DNA of 64,000 nucleotides from Chlorokybus atmophyticus (Eukaryota; Streptophyta; Chlorokybophyceae; Chlorokybales; Chlorokybaceae), in the NCBI GenBank assembly GCA_009103225.1, contig RHPI01002533.1, positions 1,617,186 through 1,681,185 on the forward strand. Direction: 5' to 3'. Positions 58,872-64,000 of the stretch are shown here, in pieces; position 1 is the first letter of the stretch, and each line of letters opens with the position of its first letter. The notes under the pieces are model-generated. The model searched no databases, was not told the DNA's origin, and worked only from the letters and a program-made list of their open reading frames with translations. The position numbers and the translations under genes are program-made.

Positions 58872-61457
58872 ATGGTAGGCTGTCTTGGTTGCGTGTTTTG
58901 GTTGCGCTGTTGCTTGCTTGCGTGCTGGACTGCCCTGTTCAAGAATATGTTGTAAGCTTTGCTATGTAATGTTATACAATAGCTTGTTGTTGATGCATTG
59001 CGAAGTAAAGTTCTTGCAAGGTGCTTCTGCAACCTGGGTTGCATTGTGCTTGCGCATAGTTTTCCAGCAAACACACGCTGTGCATGGGAAGGTCTTGCAT
59101 TACTGCTGAGCGCTAACACAGGCATTATGCTTCAGTTACTCTCTCCGTCCGTTTGATTTGTTTTCCTGCTTGAAGATGCATGTTTAAAGTTCTGCGGTGT
59201 CCTTCAGTCAGTCGCATAAAAGCCATATTGAGATGAAGTCATCTTCATTCGCAGGCGCTGCATGTGCTGTTTGAGAGTGCGTCGGGCTACGCTGTGTTTG
59301 AGGTGCAGCAGCTCGATGAGATCAACCAGAATCTTGCAGCTGTGCAAGAGAGCCTGCTGGACATGCAGCGGTTTGGAAAGGTCGTGAAGCTGCAGTCTTT
59401 CAAACCCTTTGCTTCCGCTGCTGATGCCTTGACCCAGATCAATGCCATCTCAGAAGGTATGCTGCTTCTTGGAGAAATGCTTGATGGGTTTTGCAGGGCT
59501 AGGCCCGCTGCATGTGAGTTGTGTGAGTTCATGCATGAGAGTTGGCTTACTCATAAGAACCCAACTGCGGTTGATGACATGCTTTTGCGCGCAGGCTTGC
59601 TGACCGATGACTTGAAGAACTTTTTGGAAATGACTCTGCCCAAGGTGAAGTCAGCAAAGAAAGCCAAGTTTCAGCTGGGTGTGACGGACTCTAAGCTAGG
59701 TTCTGCAATCGTGGAGGCGACAAACATTCCGTGCGTGTCTAACGACTTTGTGCTGGAGCTGTTGCGAGGCATACGCCTGCATTTTGAGCGCTTTGTGAAG
59801 GACCTAAAGGCAAGTCCCATTGCACCTATTATTCTGGCAAACTATTGGTCCTTTGGTACTAGCTTGACTTTGCGGCCTCAGGAATGTAACAACTGTATCT
59901 GGGTTTCCAGGAAGGTGATCTGGATAAGGCTCAGCTAGGTCTCAGCCACAGTTATTCTCGATCCAAAGTCAAGTTCAACGTTAACAGGGTTGACAACATG
60001 ATCATCCAGAGCATTTCGCTGCTGGACACTCTTGACAAGGACATCAACACATTCGTGATGCGAGTGAGGTGAGCGACACGCGTCCTGCCAGCGCAATGCA
60101 CCAACTCGCAATGACAACACCCATTGCTGACTTGAGGGGTTTCATGTTGATAGGGAATGGTACTCTTGGCATTTCCCAGAGCTTGTGAGGATTGTCACAG
60201 ACAACATCACGTACGCTCGAGCATGCCACTTCATCAAAGACAGGACCAGCCTCAACGAGGAAAAACTGCCTGAGCTCACAGAAGTGGTTGGAGATGAAGA
60301 TCAAGCCAAGGATGTCCTGGATGCCGCACGAGCATCAATGGGTACGCTGTTGTGTTCCTGTGTTCCTCTAAGGCACAGGTTCCAATATTGCATGTGCGTC
60401 CACTGCACTGCAACTGTGTAAGACACAACTGCTGACCATCCGCTGTTGACATATCAGGCCAGGATATCTCGCCCATTGACATGATCAACATTGAGGCCTT
60501 TGCATCAAGGGTTATCCAGCTCGCAGAGTACCGCAAGGCCTTGCACAGCTATCTCATAACAAAGATGCACGATGTCGCACCCAACCTGGCCACCTTGATT
60601 GGAGAGATGGTTGGAGCACGGCTTATTTCGCATGCTGGCAGTCTGACCAACCTTGCCAAGTATCCCGCTTCAACAGTGCAGATTTTGGGTGCCGAGAAGG
60701 CGCTGTTTAGGTCGGTGATGTGGTGGACAGATGTTGTCGTTTGCGCAGCTGCTGGTGCAATGAACTGCAGGCGAGCTGGTTGTTGATGCTTGTTGGCTGT
60801 ACAGGGCTCTAAAGACCAAGGGCAACACACCCAAGTATGGTCTTATCTACCACTCTTCGTTCATTGGAAGAGCGCAAGCACGCAATAAGGGGCGGATATC
60901 CAGATACCTCGCCAACAAGTGTTCCATTGCATCAAGGATTGATTGCTTTTCTGGTACGGCGTACTCCTGAATGTGCATATTCCGTTGCCTGTGGTTCTGC
61001 AGCCTGATGTCCGTGCTGTTGACAGAGAGCTCCACAACTGCCTACGGTGAGAAGCTGAAAGAGCAGGTCGAAGAAAGGTTGAACTTTTATGACAAAGGTG
61101 TGGCACCGCGCAAGAACATTGATGTGATGAAGGAAGTCCTGTCTTCGCTCGGTCCAAAGGCAGAACGTAAGCAACAGGCTACCAGTTTCTGATCAGTGTC
61201 GTATCACTGTCATGACGCTTGTAATCACTGATTGCTTTTCTTTTGCTGCAGAGGGTAAGACCAAGAAGAAGAAAAGCAAGGCAGAGGCAGAGGAACCAGC
61301 GGAGGAGGTTGATGGAGAGGAGCCTCCCAAGAAGAAGAAGAAGAAGGATCAGGCTGAGGCCCCAGTTGCCAGCAAGAAGAAGAGCAAGGCTGCCGCTGAA
61401 GAGGCACCAGCTGAGACGCCAGCAGAGACTCCAAAGAAGAAGAAGAAGAAAACATAG
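58872..61457 (+). CDS. NOP56: NOP56, box C/D snoRNP core protein, 9 exons, 504 aa
   Basis: NOP56 forms the box C/D snoRNP core with NOP58, fibrillarin and SNU13 and guides rRNA 2'-O-methylation in the nucleolus. Exons: 58872-58874 (only the ATG), 59255-59456, 59595-59809, 59911-60068, 60154-60341, 60458-60710, 60805-60953, 61026-61166, 61252-61457; phases agree throughout. N-terminal domain [17 protein letters not shown], coiled coil with [27 protein letters not shown] and [11 protein letters not shown], and the Nop domain with [42 protein letters not shown] and [14 protein letters not shown]. The KK/E-rich tail (61255-61454) is typical. Residues distinguish it from NOP58 ([30 protein letters not shown]). 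The first exon is inferred: an ATG directly followed by GTAGG joins exactly to ALHVLFES, as in plant NOP56. The intron at 59810 starts with GC. Confidence 0.93.
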
Positions 61458-62428
61458 GTTGGTTTTGCAGGCAGTTGCTGTAGGGTTGTAGAGTAGTTGC
61501 ACTTGCGTTTTCTTTTGTGTGCATGCCTGTGAGAGCGAGTCGTGCTTGCACAGCCATGTTGGTAATAAGCACAACATGCTTTGCTGTTACATCCAAGCCT
61601 CAGTTACAAATTGAGGCTGCTCCTTGTATTACAATGGCGTGGAACGTACAATAGAATATATAGGATGCAGTTGTTGTGGCATGCATGAGAGTGCAAGGCC
61701 TACTTCACTACTAGCAACGCCAACCCCACACAACAGCACGCAACACTTACATTCGCCACCAGGTGTTCCACCAACTCACTAGCTACCTTACTTCACTACC
61801 AGCCCAAACCCTGTAAGACAAGCATGCATGCACGCGGCATCGCCTGCACCGCGGCCGTTGGTGTAGCATCACCGCATCGCTTGAGGTTATTGAATTATAG
61901 CTGAAGTCTTGCGGCGGGTGCGCCTTGATAGTGTATTGTACTACTCATAGATGACATAAGTGCTGAGCTAGGCGTGCTCAAAGATTGTGTGTGCAAAATG
62001 CAAGCACGCAAGTGTGCAACATGCAAATGCACACAATTATTACAGCCTTGCAGTGCTATGTCACATGACAGTGTCAGATCTCATTATGGTTAACTCGAGA
62101 TAGCTTCATGTCAAAGTTGCAACCATGTTTGTTGTAACTTACAACTTCTCACAAGTTATGCTAACACCGATGTTCAATAGTACTCACATGCTTATGTTGC
62201 GAAAGAGAGCATATCAAGAATAATATGATTATTACGTTCAAATTCTGATTACAATGGCATGTACAAAATATAAGATGCTGGGATTGTGCGTCAAGATTCT
62301 TTATTGATACAAGTATGGAATCTTGCATGTGTAATAATTCGTAAATCACAAAAAACACTAATGTTTGCATAGATAAGGTGATGCACACGCGTATATTGAC
62401 GCTATAACATTATGTTACAAATTTACAA

Positions 62429-62453
62429 CACACACACACACACACACACACAC
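62429..62453. repeat. (CA)n microsatellite
   Basis: About 12 CA units in AT-rich intergenic sequence. Confidence 0.9.
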
Positions 62454-63096
62454 ATCTTATACTTAAACATGACGTGCTACTTGAAAAACCTTTTGATTGT
62501 GTTGTCGACATGCAATTCAATAATCAAAATCAATGCCATGCATACACTCATAAACGATATACGTTAACATGTTACAACAACGTGTTGCCATTGCTTGGTG
62601 GAATGTGTATTATTGAAAATAAATGCAACTTATCGCCGTCTCCAATTCCAACATCTTGAAAGTCATTCGTTACAGCGTGCCTCGGGGATGATTTTGTTCG
62701 TTTATTTACTCTATTCATAGTTATGCTATCCTACTTAACATGATATATCACGATATATCATATGACATGACAACAATTGTGAACATTGACACCCGCACGG
62801 ATACATGCTCAATTAAGACTGCCAAGGTATGCATCAAGACTTCCATGAAGCATGAGTCATGCTGCATGACCAAGAGGGGTGACATGATAACAAGTGACGA
62901 GTACAGGTGGGTACAATGGTGACACTCGTTGCCTTCTACATGCGGGTCTGACCCGGTAACACCTCTCCAAGGGCTGACTATTTTTAGCTTCGCCATGCAC
63001 GCTCATGAAAGCACTTGCGCGATGCATGCAAGAGGTCTCACACGCTTTGTGTGACAAGCCAGTGCGCTATTTAAAGTCAGTGCTGGTAGCTGCACA

Positions 63097-63117
63097 GCAG
63101 CAGCAGCAGCAGCAGCA
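63097..63117. repeat. (CAG)n run
   Basis: Seven CAG units within unassigned sequence; no ORF of known type spans them. Confidence 0.85.
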
Positions 63118-64000
63118 CTGCTTGTGTGTAGCGCCTTTCGCGTACTTGCAGCGGGCGGCAGAAGGCGCAAGCGACATGAGGAGCTAGTGTCTGCAGGCGG
63201 GGTGCAGGCCTCACTGAGTCTGTGAGGTGAGTCACTGAGTCTGGCAGACTGGTACAGTGCTTCAGTTGCTCCAGCAGTGTGTTGCAACTGTTTGACTAAT
63301 CCTCCAGCCATTGGTGAGTGGGCATGCAGGCGGCAAACAGCCACAGCCTCTCGATGTTCCTGCCGCTTGCCTCAAAGTGGTCAGCTTGACACGCTCTGTG
63401 CTGCATGCACTAGTTGCGTGCAAGGCCGCCTTGCATGCAGCTAATGCATGCGCATGTAGACGGTCTGTTTGTAGGCGCAGCTTAGCTTGGTCATGTCATG
63501 CTTGCTGTTTAAAAATAGTCTCATACCTAGTGCATGAGCACTACAGCTGGGATGGTTAGTGACATAGCAAGCTCAGGCAGCACTTGGACGCACTGCTGCT
63601 GCTGCTGGCAACTGACCCATTGTGTGCTCCACTGGGCAGAAGCTGCTAGTGCCCGCCTTGGCCTCGTCGGATTGGTAGCTGCCAGTACTTATCACGACGT
63701 AGAGGCTGCCTTGCTACGCTGACAAGCTTACAAGCATCCATTGCGTCAGCTGCAATGAGGTGAGCTTCACTCAGGCTGCAGAGTAGGCAGCCTGACGGTC
63801 TTCAACGTAGTTAATCGTCATTCGGGATGGCTGTGACGTGTGCAACATACATGAGAACCTGAACACAGTTTATGAACTAGGCCATTGAACTTGTCGTTTC
63901 AACGAATTAAGTCAGAAACGCATTGCTTGACTTGTTGAATGTGTGGTCCAGTCCTGCCTAGAACTTCTCAGCTTTTGAAGCCAAGACACTCAGTGCATAG

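Larger units (their letters stand above)
61458..64000. other. 3' flank of NOP56 and unassigned sequence to the window end
   Basis: A short hairpin (61596-61602 with 61612-61618, AGCCTCA/TGAGGCT) lies in the NOP56 3' flank. 61900-62760 is AT-rich. Minus-strand ORFs at 63003-63344 and others have no recognisable family. I see no gene that I can support. Confidence 0.5.

Noticed and set aside
59457-61251. Box C/D snoRNA genes inside NOP56 introns
   Set aside because: NOP56 introns often host snoRNAs. TGATGA/TGATGT and CTGA words occur (near 59573, 60716, 60131) but never as a properly spaced C and D pair with a terminal stem.
63003-63344. Minus-strand ORF of 113 codons at the window end
   Set aside because: It contains a poly-Ala run from the CAG repeat and has no recognisable domain or splice context.

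Overview
This is a eukaryotic nuclear scaffold with intron-rich genes, GT-AG splicing plus three GC-AG introns, a Pol III tRNA gene and a decayed LTR retrotransposon. The protein families point to the green lineage: a DUF662/RAB6-interacting-golgin protein, a 186-aa plant-like BET3, a raffinose-synthase/alkaline alpha-galactosidase-type GH36 enzyme, a Nek kinase and plant-like NOP56. A green alga is my best inference. The species cannot be read from the sequence. Assembly gaps (N runs) lie at 6028, 12545-13311, 21655, 33994-34204 and 48780-48799.

Layout. 1-1584 is the broken 3' half of a Ty3/gypsy chromodomain retrotransposon, followed by its polypurine tract and probable 3' LTR. 2000-8200 is repeat-rich and holds only degenerate or unrecognised coding fragments. 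8706-20590 (+) is one 32-exon gene that I could thread in frame through every junction. It encodes about 2,136 aa: signal peptide, GH26 glycoside hydrolase, transmembrane helix, ankyrin repeats, long low-complexity linker, then a BcsA/cellulose-synthase-type GT2 with its membrane helices and a tail ending in one more helix. 21166-21654 is an apparently exact partial copy of its third exon and intron. 21656-23120 is AT-rich, followed by a fold-back element.

23551-27025 (+) is a Nek-family kinase (18 exons, 533 aa), convergent with a DUF662 gene (29129-27509, -). A very large BEACH/WD40 gene (29648 to about 43860, +) is divergent from it. 44000-47600 is intergenic, AT-rich and rich in hairpins. 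47617-51774 (+) is a GH36 gene (15 exons, 901 aa) with a transit-peptide-like N-terminus. An LRAT-domain gene (55691-53761, -) follows, then tRNA-Thr(UGU) at 55790-55860 directly followed by two 137-bp repeat units. A BET3/TRAPPC3 gene (58281-56966, -) and a NOP56 gene (58872-61457, +) share a divergent promoter. 61458-64000 shows only simple repeats and unsupported ORFs.

Most genes are housekeeping (snoRNP assembly, vesicle tethering, cilia/cell-cycle kinase, membrane trafficking) and are not functionally linked. The outstanding item is the GH26-ankyrin-GT2 fusion. It places a polysaccharide hydrolase outside the membrane and a polysaccharide synthase inside it on a single polypeptide, with both catalytic residue sets intact.
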